From Noviluteimonas sp052115395 (GTDB lineage Bacteria > Pseudomonadota > Gammaproteobacteria > Xanthomonadales > Xanthomonadaceae): DNA of 64,000 nucleotides. Of the stretch, positions 1 to 8,106 are shown in pieces (the first letter of the stretch is position 1; every line of letters begins with the position of its first letter). The notes under the pieces are model-generated. The model was not told the DNA's origin and searched no databases. It saw only the letters and a list, made by a program, of their open reading frames with translations. The DNA lies in NCBI GenBank assembly GCA_052115395.1, contig JBFRGO010000001.1. One strand, 5' to 3'. A program made the translations under genes and the position numbers.

Positions 1-291
1 GCGGGCATCCGGGTGCCGCATATCGGATGGAATCAGTTGGACGCGCGCTGCGCGGACCCGATCCTGGACGGGGTCGCGCCGGGAGCACGTGCGTATTTCG
101 TCCACGGTTATGCGGCGCCGGTGACGGATGCCTGCATTGCGACCGCAACGCACGGCACCACGTTCGCCGCCGTCGTGCGGCGAGGTGCGATCTGGGGCAC
201 GCAATTCCACCCGGAGCGGTCCGCGGCGGTGGGCGCGTCCATCCTGCGCAACTTCCTGGCGCGCGCCGATGCGAACCGGGAGGCGGCATGA
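1..291 (+). CDS. hisH: Imidazole glycerol phosphate synthase, glutamine amidotransferase subunit HisH (C-terminal part)
   Basis: The frame is open from base 1, so this is the 3' end of a gene that starts outside the window. The first residues (VPHIGWNQL) match the conserved HisH segment that follows the catalytic cysteine region, and FHPE near residue 68 supplies the catalytic His-Glu pair of class I glutamine amidotransferases. HisH releases ammonia from glutamine and feeds it to HisF in histidine biosynthesis. The stop overlaps the hisA start (ATGA), which indicates translational coupling within one operon with hisA, hisF and hisIE. Confidence 0.95.
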   Translation, partial: AGIRVPHIGWNQLDARCADPILDGVAPGARAYFVHGYAAPVTDACIATATHGTTFAAVVRRGAIWGTQFHPERSAAVGASILRNFLARADANREAA

Positions 292-1019
292 ACTTCACCT
301 GTTATCCGGCCATCGACGTGCGCGAGGGTTGCGTCGTGCGCTTGCGCCAGGGCGACTACGCGCGCCAGACACGTTACGACCCGGACCCGCATGCGCGCGC
401 GATGCGCTTCGCGGATGCGGGGGCGAAGTGGTTGCATCTGGTCGATCTCGACGCCGCTCGCGCTGGCGGCTACACATTGGCACCGCTCCTGCGCCGCATC
501 GCGGACGAAGGCCGCCTGCAGGTGCAGACCGGGGGTGGTGTGCGTACGCGCGAGGACATCGCGAGCCTGCTCGATGCCGGGGCGACGCGCGTGGTGATCG
601 GATCGCTTGCGGCCGAGAACCCCGCGCTCGCCGCCCAATGGATCGAAGACTTCGGCGCCGAACGGATCGTCGTCGCGCTCGATGTCCGCGTCGACCAGGG
701 CCGCTGGCTGCCGGCGATCCGCGGATGGACGCGCAATGCCAGCGCAGACGCGCTCGACCTGCTCGCGTTCCATCGCGACCACGGCCTGCGGCATTTGCTT
801 TGCACGGATGTCGCGCGCGACGGCATGCTCAGCGGCATCGATCCCGCGCTCTACACCGCCTTGCGACGCTGCGCGCCGATGGTCGCCATCCAGGTTTCCG
901 GTGGCGTTCGCGACGTGGCCGATGTGCGGGCGGCCCGCAACACGGGCTGCGCGGGCGCCATCCTCGGCCGCGCCCTGCTCGATGGGCACCTCTCCCTGCG
1001 CGAAGCGCTGGCATGCTGA
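288..1019 (+). CDS. hisA: ProFAR isomerase HisA
   Basis: This cytoplasmic (beta/alpha)8-barrel enzyme isomerises ProFAR to PRFAR, the fourth step of histidine biosynthesis. The protein is 243 residues, normal for the family. The N-terminal PAIDVREGCVVRL is the HisA signature with the catalytic Asp, and phosphate-binding loops QTGGGVR and QVSGGVR are present. The ATG at 288 was chosen because it overlaps the hisH stop and gives a standard HisA N-terminus; the frame stays open further upstream only as a shadow of hisH. The 3' end overlaps hisF by 7 bases. Confidence 0.97.
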   Translation: MNFTCYPAIDVREGCVVRLRQGDYARQTRYDPDPHARAMRFADAGAKWLHLVDLDAARAGGYTLAPLLRRIADEGRLQVQTGGGVRTREDIASLLDAGATRVVIGSLAAENPALAAQWIEDFGAERIVVALDVRVDQGRWLPAIRGWTRNASADALDLLAFHRDHGLRHLLCTDVARDGMLSGIDPALYTALRRCAPMVAIQVSGGVRDVADVRAARNTGCAGAILGRALLDGHLSLREALAC

Positions 1020-1786
1020 GCCGTCGCATCATCCCGTGCCTCGACGTGCGCGATGGTCGCGTCGTGAAGGGCGTGCGCTTCCGCGACCACGTCGATGTGG
1101 GCGATGTCGTCGAACTCGCGCGCCGCTACCGCGATGCTGGCGCGGACGAACTCGTCTTCTACGACATCGGCGCCAGTCCCGAGGGACGCAGCGTGTCCAT
1201 CGACTGGGTCGAGCGCATCGGACGCGAGCTCGACATTCCCTTCTGCGTGGCGGGGAACGTGCGGGATGTCGCCACCGCGCGCGCGGTGCTGCAGGCCGGC
1301 GCAGACAAGGTTTCGATCAACACGCCTGCGCTGGAACGCCCCGCGCTGATCGACGAACTGTCCGCAGCCTTCGGCGTGCAATGCGTCGTGGTTGGCATCG
1401 ACAGCACGCGCGAGGCCGACGGCGAATGGCGGGTGCGCAGCCATTCGGGCGATCCGGCGGCCATGCGGTCCCCGGGGCGCTCCACGCTGGCGTGGATGCA
1501 CGAAGTGCAGGACCGCGGAGCCGGCGAGATTGTGCTGAACTGCATCGGCAGCGACGGCACCCGCGATGGTTACGACCTTGCGCAGCTGAGCGCCGCGCGC
1601 GCGCTTTGTCGCGTACCGCTGGTTGCATCGGGTGGCGCCGGTCGCGTGGAGCACTTCATCGATGCGTTTCGCCACGCCGACGTGGATGCGGCGCTCGCCG
1701 CCAGCGTGTTCCACTCCGGCGCGATTGCGATTCCCGATCTCAAGCGCGACCTGAACCAGGCAGGCATTCCGGTGCGCCTGACATGA
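1013..1786 (+). CDS. hisF: Imidazole glycerol phosphate synthase, cyclase subunit HisF
   Basis: HisF is the synthase half of the HisF-HisH complex and converts PRFAR plus ammonia to imidazole glycerol phosphate and AICAR. The 257-residue barrel begins MLSRRIIPCLDVRDGRVVKG, which carries the catalytic Asp of the family, and a second characteristic segment VVVGIDS lies near the middle. SGGAG near residue 206 fits the C-terminal phosphate site. It overlaps both neighbours (hisA upstream, hisIE downstream by ATGA), so it is translated as part of one polycistronic message. Confidence 0.97.
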   Translation: MLSRRIIPCLDVRDGRVVKGVRFRDHVDVGDVVELARRYRDAGADELVFYDIGASPEGRSVSIDWVERIGRELDIPFCVAGNVRDVATARAVLQAGADKVSINTPALERPALIDELSAAFGVQCVVVGIDSTREADGEWRVRSHSGDPAAMRSPGRSTLAWMHEVQDRGAGEIVLNCIGSDGTRDGYDLAQLSAARALCRVPLVASGGAGRVEHFIDAFRHADVDAALAASVFHSGAIAIPDLKRDLNQAGIPVRLT

Positions 1787-2388
1787 ATCTCGACTTCGAC
1801 AAGCAGGGGGGCCTGGTGCCCGCGATCGTGCAGGACGCAGAGACGTTGCGCGTCCTCATGCTCGGCTACATGGACGCGGCCTCCATCGACGCGACGCGTG
1901 CCACCGGCCGAGTGACGTTTTTCAGCCGCAGCCGGCAGCGCCCGTGGACGAAGGGGGAAAGCTCGGGTCATTGGCTGGAGCTCGTTTCGCTTTCCGAGGA
2001 TTGCGACCACGATTCGGTCCTGGTTCTCGCGCGCCCGCAGGGGCCGACTTGCCATACCGGCTCAACGAGTTGCTTCGCGGGATCTGCGGAGAGTCCGCTG
2101 GCTTCGCTCGATGCACTGATCCTTGCGCGCGAGCGAGCGCGCCCAGCCGGTAGCTATACGGCGCGCCTGTTCGACGATGGCGTGCGTCGCATCGCGCAGA
2201 AGGTGGGCGAGGAGGCCGTTGAGACGGCGTTGGCGGCGGTCGCGCAGGATGACGAAGCGTTGATCTCCGAAGCCGCCGACCTGCTGTTCCACCTGCTGGT
2301 GCTGTTGCGTGCGCGGGGTCTTGGCTTGAGGGACGTTGAGGCGATGCTCGCCGCGCGACGCCTTGCCCGACCCCCGACATCTGCTTGA
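1783..2388 (+). CDS. hisIE: Bifunctional phosphoribosyl-AMP cyclohydrolase / phosphoribosyl-ATP pyrophosphatase HisIE
   Basis: The protein has 201 residues and two enzyme domains for the second and third steps of histidine synthesis. The N-terminal cyclohydrolase domain shows GYMDAAS, FFSRSRQRPWTKGE and a metal-binding DCDHDS motif followed by GPTCHTG. The C-terminal pyrophosphohydrolase domain (from about residue 105) has the MazG-like helical motif GEEAVETALAA followed by EAADLLFHLLVLL. The HisI-HisE fusion is the usual arrangement in gammaproteobacteria. It is the last gene of the his operon here; the next gene is convergent. Confidence 0.96.
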   Translation: MNLDFDKQGGLVPAIVQDAETLRVLMLGYMDAASIDATRATGRVTFFSRSRQRPWTKGESSGHWLELVSLSEDCDHDSVLVLARPQGPTCHTGSTSCFAGSAESPLASLDALILARERARPAGSYTARLFDDGVRRIAQKVGEEAVETALAAVAQDDEALISEAADLLFHLLVLLRARGLGLRDVEAMLAARRLARPPTSA

Positions 2389-2414
2389 CCGATCCCTGCC
2401 ACGTCGAACTCGAC

Positions 2415-4979
2415 TCAGCGCGTCGTGCGACGCCCCCAGGTCGCGCCGGCTGCCGGCAGCAGCCACCATGCGAAGAACGCGAAGGCGAACCCCGCGGCGA
2501 CCAGTGCACGCGTCGTATTCGACCAGCTCCCGATCGTCGACCGCCACGTCGCGCGCGCCACCTTCTGCGCGGCGACCCACAGGTTGTTCGCGTTGACCGT
2601 CGTCACCGGCATGGACGCCGGTGCCTGGAGACCACTTGACGTCGCGCCGCCGTGAAACGGCCAAAGCAAGGGTTTCGAACCGTGCATCGCGCGAATGCAG
2701 CGCGTGCCGTACTGCAACTGCAGGCCGGCGTTCGTGGCGGTGATCGCGACGTCCTTGCAACCATCGTTGTTGAAGTCGCCGACGGCCATGTTGTGCGGCG
2801 TCGCCTGGTTGCCGCTGCGGGCATAGGCCTTGACCTCGCGGTCCAGGTCGTAACGCCCGTTCGGAAGTCGCGTCTGCTGCGCGTAGCCGACCGAATCCCA
2901 TCCGGAATGGAGGACAAGCAGGTCGTCGCGCCGATCGCCGTTCATGTCCTCGACGATGAGCGTTTCGGCAATGTCGTAAGTCCCCCACCCACGCACGAAT
3001 CCGAACGTGCCGTCCGGCTGGCGCGTCCATTGCAGGACTTTCGAATCCGGTGCGTTGCCACCGAGCGAGAAGAGCAGGTCGTCCTGGCCATCGCTGTCGA
3101 TGTCGCCGATGACGGGCGAAAAGCCCACCGTGTCCGGATTCCCGGTGCCCGGGTACAGGGTGGGCGGCAGGAAACTGTCGACGCCGTCGTTGTAGGCGAT
3201 GGCGATGCCGCTGTCGTACCGCGTGGCCCAGCCCCACAGCATGTCGGGTCGGTCGTCGGCGTTGAAATCGCGGATGAGGACGTCGTGGACGTTCGGCGCC
3301 GGCGTCAGCTTCTTTCGCGTGAACGCCCCGGTGCCGTTGCCGTAATAGACCGCCCAGTTCGCGATGCCTCCGCTGCCGCCGGTGGCGACCGTGGCGAGCA
3401 CGTCCATGTTGCCGTCGTGGTTCATGTCCGCGGCCCGGAGTGCGCCCACGCGGTATGCGCCAGCGATTCCGCCGTAGTGCAACGGCAAGGACAAGCCGTT
3501 GGGGCCGCCGCGGAAGACATGCAGGCCAGCAACGGCATCGGTATCGGTGTAGTCGAGGCCGCTGATGACGATGTCCGTATACCGATCGTGGTTCAGGTCC
3601 GTCGCGACGATGTCGTTCCACTCGATGTGCGGCAACGCGATGGCCTTCGGCGCGGCCAGCGTGCCATCGGCATTCTGGAGGTACACGTAGAGCGCGTAGT
3701 CGCCCGGATAAGGAGACGAGGGGTCCCAGCTGCCCGCGAGCAGGAACAGGTCGAGCCGCGAGTCGTTGTTCGCGTATCCCTTCGCGATGCCGATGGTCAT
3801 TTGGTCCTGCGACTCCAGGCGCCACGACGTCGCGTCGGTCAGCTGGCCCGCGCCCGAGGGCACCGTCGGCTGCGCGAACGTCCCGGTGATCTTGCGGATG
3901 CGGTAGTTGCCGGCATCGAGAATGTAGAGCGAACCCTGCGCGTCGATCGCAATCGACTGGAGTTCACGCACCTTCGCGACCGACGCCGGACCGCCGTCAC
4001 CTTCGAAGCCGGGCGAGGCGCCCCAATCGACCTCGCCGCCCGTCCACGGCGTGTCGTTGAAGACGCCCACGACGTGCTTGATCGCGCCCTGCGGCGTGAT
4101 CATCGAAACGAAATTCACTCTGTTGCTGACGAAGAGATTGCCTTTGGCATCTCCCACGACGCCCGACGGGTAGTAAGCGTTCGTCGGAAAGGCCATCGGG
4201 TCGCTGCGGAACTGCTGCCAGCCGCCGGACAGGCGCGTGACGATCCCGTTGGTGCCGACCTTCCTGACGGCCGCGTAGTAGTTGTCCACGAAGACGATGT
4301 TGCCTGCGGCGTCGATGAAGAGGTCGGTGGGGTCGATCTCGGCCAGCAGCGCCGGGCCATCGTCGCGCGCGCCATACCCCGACAACGCGACGTGCCCCAC
4401 GCCCGCGACGGTGTTGATGATGCCGTTGGTCCCGACCTTGCGGATCCGGTTGCCGACGGCGATGTAGGCGTTGCCGATCGCGTCGAAGGCGATGTCTTCG
4501 GGCCGGTAGATGCGCGCCTGGGTTGCGGGGCCACCATCTCCCAGGAAGCCCTCGTATCCCGTGCCGACCACGTAGGTGACCTTGCCTGCCGCATCGATCT
4601 TGCCGATCCGCAACTGGTGCTCGAACCAGACGTTCCCGAAGGGGTCGACGGCGACCGTCCTGGAGCACATGGAGCCGCTGGTTGCGGGCGCTCCGTTCGC
4701 GGGCGGGGTCAGGTTCATCCCGTTGCCGCCGATCGTCGTGATCGTGCCGGCCGGCGTGACCTTGCGGATCCTGCAGGAGTCCGCGATGTAGAGGTTGCCG
4801 TTCTTGTCGACGGCGACGTCCAAGGGATTTTCCAGGAGCGCCTGCGTCGCGGGTCCGCCGTCTCCGACGCCGCTGGCCGGCGTGCCGCCGCCCACGACCG
4901 TGGTGATGATCGGCTCGGCAGCCATGGCCGCACCGCACCCCAACGCAATCGTCGCGATCGCGCAGAACGTCTTCAACAT
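2415..4979 (-). CDS. Large secreted NHL-repeat / FG-GAP (VCBS) repeat protein with C-terminal membrane segment
   Basis: The start at 4979 gives a clear signal peptide (MLKTFCAIATIALGCGAAMA). Roughly residues 25-330 hold NHL-type beta-propeller repeats, recognisable by recurring GDGGPATQA, NPLDVAVDKNGNLYIAD and IRKV elements. The second half carries at least six Asp-rich FG-GAP/VCBS calcium-loop motifs, for example DMNHDGNMD, DIDSDGQDD and DFNNDGCKD, typical of integrin-like propellers. The last ~35 residues form one hydrophobic helix followed by arginines, which looks like a tail anchor or sorting signal. Substrate or partner is unknown; a surface adhesion or carbohydrate-binding role is inference. 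It converges on the his operon. Confidence 0.8.
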   Translation of the reverse strand: MLKTFCAIATIALGCGAAMAAEPIITTVVGGGTPASGVGDGGPATQALLENPLDVAVDKNGNLYIADSCRIRKVTPAGTITTIGGNGMNLTPPANGAPATSGSMCSRTVAVDPFGNVWFEHQLRIGKIDAAGKVTYVVGTGYEGFLGDGGPATQARIYRPEDIAFDAIGNAYIAVGNRIRKVGTNGIINTVAGVGHVALSGYGARDDGPALLAEIDPTDLFIDAAGNIVFVDNYYAAVRKVGTNGIVTRLSGGWQQFRSDPMAFPTNAYYPSGVVGDAKGNLFVSNRVNFVSMITPQGAIKHVVGVFNDTPWTGGEVDWGASPGFEGDGGPASVAKVRELQSIAIDAQGSLYILDAGNYRIRKITGTFAQPTVPSGAGQLTDATSWRLESQDQMTIGIAKGYANNDSRLDLFLLAGSWDPSSPYPGDYALYVYLQNADGTLAAPKAIALPHIEWNDIVATDLNHDRYTDIVISGLDYTDTDAVAGLHVFRGGPNGLSLPLHYGGIAGAYRVGALRAADMNHDGNMDVLATVATGGSGGIANWAVYYGNGTGAFTRKKLTPAPNVHDVLIRDFNADDRPDMLWGWATRYDSGIAIAYNDGVDSFLPPTLYPGTGNPDTVGFSPVIGDIDSDGQDDLLFSLGGNAPDSKVLQWTRQPDGTFGFVRGWGTYDIAETLIVEDMNGDRRDDLLVLHSGWDSVGYAQQTRLPNGRYDLDREVKAYARSGNQATPHNMAVGDFNNDGCKDVAITATNAGLQLQYGTRCIRAMHGSKPLLWPFHGGATSSGLQAPASMPVTTVNANNLWVAAQKVARATWRSTIGSWSNTTRALVAAGFAFAFFAWWLLPAAGATWGRRTTR

Positions 4980-5183
4980 GCCGGATTCCCCCACCGCACA
5001 TTCGCGGTGGGCGGCACTATATCGCGGCGTGGCGGGGGCGTCGTCGCCGTCACCGCCGGTCACGCCGGCAATTTGAGTCACCTGCCTGAGTGGCGCAAGC
5101 GCTGATAGACGGGGTCGGAGTCGTCTTCCTCGACATCGATGCGCGCGGAAATTCGACGCTTCCTGTATCCGCTCTTGATTCGA

Positions 5184-5259
5184 TGGTGGGCCGTGATGGA
5201 TTCGAACCATCGACCAGCGGATTAAAAGTCCGATGCTCTACCGACTGAGCTAACGGCCC
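5184..5259 (-). tRNA. tRNA-Lys (UUU)
   Basis: Read on the minus strand, the sequence folds as a complete 76-nt cloverleaf. The acceptor stem GGGCCGT pairs with ACGGCCC, followed by A and an encoded CCA. The D-arm contains AGCTCAG, the T-arm contains GGTTCGAATCC, and the anticodon loop CTTTTAA gives anticodon TTT for lysine. It lies upstream of queC, but lysine tRNA is not a queuosine substrate, so the adjacency is not functional in that sense. Confidence 0.97.
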
Positions 5260-5301
5260 ACATGTTCCAGGCGCGGCGCCGTCCGGCGCGCGGCGGGCAT
5301 T

Positions 5302-5973
5302 CTACCCGACGTAGCGTGTCGGGTCTTCGACACCCGCGGCGGCGAAGCCTTCGGCGCGCAGGCGGCATGCGTCGCAATGGCGGCAGGCGCGGCCTTGCGC
5401 GTCGGCCTGGTAGCACGAGACGGTCTGCGAGAAATCGACGCCCAGGCGCAGGCCTTCGCGCACGATGTCGGCTTTCGACATGCGCATCAGCGGCGCGTGG
5501 ACGCGGAAGCCCGCCCCTTCGACGCCTGCCTTGGTCGCCACGTTCGCGACTTTCTCGAAGGCGTCGATGAATTCGGGCCGGCAATCGGGATAGCCGGAGA
5601 AGTCGACGGCGTTGACGCCGCAGAACAGGTCCGAGGCGCCGAGCACTTCGGCCCAGCCGAGCGCGAGCGACAACATGATCGTGTTGCGCGCCGGCACGTA
5701 GGTGACGGGGATGCCGGGGCCACCGGATTCGGGGACGTCGATGTCGGCGTCGGTCAGCGCCGAGCCACCGATCGAACGCAGGTCGACGACGACGGTCTTG
5801 TGCGCGGCGGCGCCGAGTGCGCTCGACACGCGGTCGGCGGCGTCCAGTTCGCTGGTGTGGCGCTGGCCGTAGCGCACGCTCATCGCGTAGGTCTCGAAGC
5901 CCAGTTCGTGCGCGATCGCGAGCACCACCGCCGAGTCCATGCCGCCGGAGACGAGCACGACGGCACGCTTCAT
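5302..5973 (-). CDS. queC: 7-cyano-7-deazaguanine synthase QueC
   Basis: QueC uses ATP to convert 7-carboxy-7-deazaguanine to preQ0 in queuosine biosynthesis. The 223-residue protein starts MKRAVVLVSGGMDSAVV, containing the SGGxDS pyrophosphatase P-loop. A C-terminal cluster of four cysteines (CYQADAQGRACRHCDAC) matches the zinc site of the family. The ATG at 5973 puts the P-loop at the expected distance from the N-terminus and lies just downstream of the queE stop at 5982, so the two queuosine genes are co-transcribed. Confidence 0.95.
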   Translation of the reverse strand: MKRAVVLVSGGMDSAVVLAIAHELGFETYAMSVRYGQRHTSELDAADRVSSALGAAAHKTVVVDLRSIGGSALTDADIDVPESGGPGIPVTYVPARNTIMLSLALGWAEVLGASDLFCGVNAVDFSGYPDCRPEFIDAFEKVANVATKAGVEGAGFRVHAPLMRMSKADIVREGLRLGVDFSQTVSCYQADAQGRACRHCDACRLRAEGFAAAGVEDPTRYVG

Positions 5974-5981
5974 TTCACGAT

Positions 5982-6677
5982 TCAACGGCCCGGCTCCTCG
6001 CCCCACAGGGCCTTGTGCAGCTGCGTCTGGAAGCGCACGGGCAAGCGCGCTTCGACGATCCAGTCGGCGAGTTCGCGCGGCGTGACCTGCGCGTGGCTCG
6101 GCGAGAACAGGACGTCGCAGCGCTCGAAGAGCCTGTGTTCGAACAGCACCTTGCTGGCCCAGTCGAAATCCGCGCGGCTGCAGATCACGAACTTCACCTG
6201 GTCGTGCGGCGTGAGCAGCGCCAGGTTTTCCCAGCGATTGCGTTCGACTTCGCCGGAGTCCGGCGTCTTGATGTCGACGATGCGCGAGACGCGCGTGTCG
6301 ACGTCGGAGATATCGATCGCACCGGAGGTTTCGAGCGAGACGACGTATCCGGCGTCGCAGAGTTTTTCCAGCAAGCCGATCACGCGCTTCTGCGAGAGCG
6401 GTTCGCCGCCGGTGACGCAGACGTGGCGGACGCCGTGCCTGGCCACTTCGGCGAGGATCGCGTCGATGTCCCACCACTCCCCGCCGAAGAAGGCGTAGGT
6501 GGTATCGCAGTAGCGGCACCGCAGCGGGCAGCCGGTGAGGCGCACGAACACGGTCGGCCAGCCCGCATCGCGGGCTTCGCCCTGCAGGGACAGGAAGATT
6601 TCGGTGAGCTTGAGGCGCGCGGCCTCGGCGGCGGGGGCCGCGTCGGGGGCGGGTAGGACGGCAGACATGGGGGCCAT
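5982..6677 (-). CDS. queE: 7-carboxy-7-deazaguanine synthase QueE (radical SAM)
   Basis: QueE is a radical SAM enzyme that makes 7-carboxy-7-deazaguanine, the step before QueC. Near residue 50 it shows CPLRCRYC, the CxxxCxxC iron-sulfur motif, then CVTGGEPL, which binds SAM. The 231-residue length is usual. Two in-frame ATGs (6677 and 6668) are possible; the first has a G-rich ribosome-binding stretch upstream and is preferred. It lies directly behind cpoB at the end of the tol-pal operon. Confidence 0.94.
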   Translation of the reverse strand: MAPMSAVLPAPDAAPAAEAARLKLTEIFLSLQGEARDAGWPTVFVRLTGCPLRCRYCDTTYAFFGGEWWDIDAILAEVARHGVRHVCVTGGEPLSQKRVIGLLEKLCDAGYVVSLETSGAIDISDVDTRVSRIVDIKTPDSGEVERNRWENLALLTPHDQVKFVICSRADFDWASKVLFEHRLFERCDVLFSPSHAQVTPRELADWIVEARLPVRFQTQLHKALWGEEPGR

Positions 6678-6696
6678 TTTACAGGCCCCCTGCCGG

Positions 6697-7497
6697 TCAG
6701 CGGACTTTGCTCAGCTGGATCGCCCGGAGCCGGTCATCCGCGGTGCGGGCGGCGTCGGTGCCCGGGTATTGCTGGGACACGCGGGCCAGGGTGGCTTCGG
6801 CGGCATCCATCTGTTTCAGGCCGAACTGCGACAGGCCCACCTTGAGCAGCGCACCCGGGGCCTTGTCGTGGGTCGGGTATTGGCTCAACAGGGCCTGGAA
6901 CTGTTCCTGGGCCAGTTCGTAGTTCTGCGTGACGTAGTAGCTCTCGCCGAGCCAATACAGCGCGTTCGGCGTGTACGTGCCGCCCGGATAGTCGCGCAGG
7001 AACTGCTGGAACTTCTGTGCCGACTGCACGTAGTCGCCGGCCTTGAGCACGTCGAAGGCGGCGTTGTAGGCGCTGCGTTCGTCGGCCGATTGCGCGACTT
7101 TGCCCGCATCGCCGCGGACAGTCGGCGCGCGTTCTGCAGCGACCGTCGCCGCACCACGCGACGCCGTCGATGCACTCGCGGGCGCCGCCGGCACGGTGTT
7201 GGCACCGCCGCCGGTTTCGATGCGGGCCAGGCGCGCGTCGAGATCGCCCCAGCGCGCGTCGTAATCGGCCTTCATCTGCGCGTTCTGCTGCTGCGCTTCT
7301 TCCAGTTGCGAGCGCAGCGCGGTGACTTCCGAACGCAGTTGCTGCACCTGGTTGAGCAGATCGACGTTGCCCTGGTTGTTGGCCGCCTGTTGCTCGAGCA
7401 GGGCCACGCGGTCGGCGAGGCTGGCGCGTTGCGCGAACGCGGGCGCGGCGGCCACGAGGGCCGCCGCGAGGACACCGATGGCGATCTGGCGCCGCAT
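6697..7497 (-). CDS. cpoB: Cell division coordinator CpoB (YbgF), TPR protein
   Basis: CpoB is a periplasmic protein that links Tol-Pal-driven outer membrane constriction to septal peptidoglycan synthesis. The 266-residue product has a signal peptide (about residues 1-22), a coiled-coil trimerisation segment at about 25-90, a low-complexity Ala/Ser/Thr linker, and a C-terminal TPR domain from about residue 140 with motifs such as YNAAFDVLKAGDY, LYWLGESYYV and KVGLSQFGLKQMD. It follows pal by 3 bases. Confidence 0.93.
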   Translation of the reverse strand: MRRQIAIGVLAAALVAAAPAFAQRASLADRVALLEQQAANNQGNVDLLNQVQQLRSEVTALRSQLEEAQQQNAQMKADYDARWGDLDARLARIETGGGANTVPAAPASASTASRGAATVAAERAPTVRGDAGKVAQSADERSAYNAAFDVLKAGDYVQSAQKFQQFLRDYPGGTYTPNALYWLGESYYVTQNYELAQEQFQALLSQYPTHDKAPGALLKVGLSQFGLKQMDAAEATLARVSQQYPGTDAARTADDRLRAIQLSKVR

Positions 7498-7500
7498 GGC

Positions 7501-8028
7501 TTACTTCGCCGTGTAGACGATCTCGACGCGACGATTCTTGGCCCAGCAATCTTCGGTCGATTCGTTGCAGGTCGGACGTTCTTCGCCGTAGCTCACCACG
7601 GTGATCTGGCTGCCCGAGCCACCGTTGGCCTGCAGCGCGGAGGACACCGCGTTGCCGCGGCGTTCGCCGAGGCCGAGGTTGTATTCGCGGCTGCCACGCT
7701 CGTCGGCGTTGCCTTCCAGCGACATGCGCGCGGACGGACGATCGCGCAGGTACTTGGCATGGCACGCCATCGCGGCCTGGAATTCCGGACGCAGCGAATC
7801 CTGGTCGAAGTCGAAGTACACCACGCGCTGGCGCAGGCAGGCATCGGTGTCGAGGTCTTCGGGCGTGTACGCACCCGCGGCGGCGGGCGTTTCGGTCACC
7901 GGCGCCGTCGTGCTCGGCGCGACCGGCTGCACCGGCTCTTCCTTGACCTTCTTGGAGCAGGCCACGACGGCCGTGCAGAGCATGGCGGCCATCATGATGC
8001 GACCGAACTTGTGTGTCGTTGCGTTCAT
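7501..8028 (-). CDS. pal: Peptidoglycan-associated lipoprotein Pal
   Basis: Pal anchors the outer membrane to peptidoglycan and is the outer membrane partner of TolB and TolA. The signal peptide ends in a lipobox (TAVVAC), giving a lipidated cysteine near residue 24. The C-terminal OmpA-like domain includes YFDFDQDSL, GNADERGSREYNLGLGERR and the peptidoglycan-binding Asp/Arg pattern near ENRRVEI (here KNRRVEIVY). At 175 residues it has the expected length. It sits between tolB and cpoB. Confidence 0.96.
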   Translation of the reverse strand: MNATTHKFGRIMMAAMLCTAVVACSKKVKEEPVQPVAPSTTAPVTETPAAAGAYTPEDLDTDACLRQRVVYFDFDQDSLRPEFQAAMACHAKYLRDRPSARMSLEGNADERGSREYNLGLGERRGNAVSSALQANGGSGSQITVVSYGEERPTCNESTEDCWAKNRRVEIVYTAK

Positions 8029-8059
8029 CGTCGTTCCTCGTCTTCTCGCAGTGTGAGGG

Positions 8060-8083
8060 CGGCCGCGTCGGCGGACGCGGCCG
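8060..8083 (-). other. Perfect GC hairpin between tolB and pal
   Basis: A 10-bp perfect inverted repeat (cggccgcgtc / gacgcggccg) with a four-base loop lies in the 78-base gap between the tolB stop and the pal start. No T-run follows on the minus strand, so it is more likely an mRNA-stabilising or attenuating structure inside the operon than a full terminator. Confidence 0.45.
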
Positions 8084-8106
8084 TGGATCAGAAATACTAC
8101 GCCCGT

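Noticed and set aside
2652..5105. An 817-codon plus-strand frame opposite the NHL/FG-GAP gene
   Set aside because: The minus-strand protein has a signal peptide and repeat motifs; the plus-strand frame is Arg/Val-rich without any motif.
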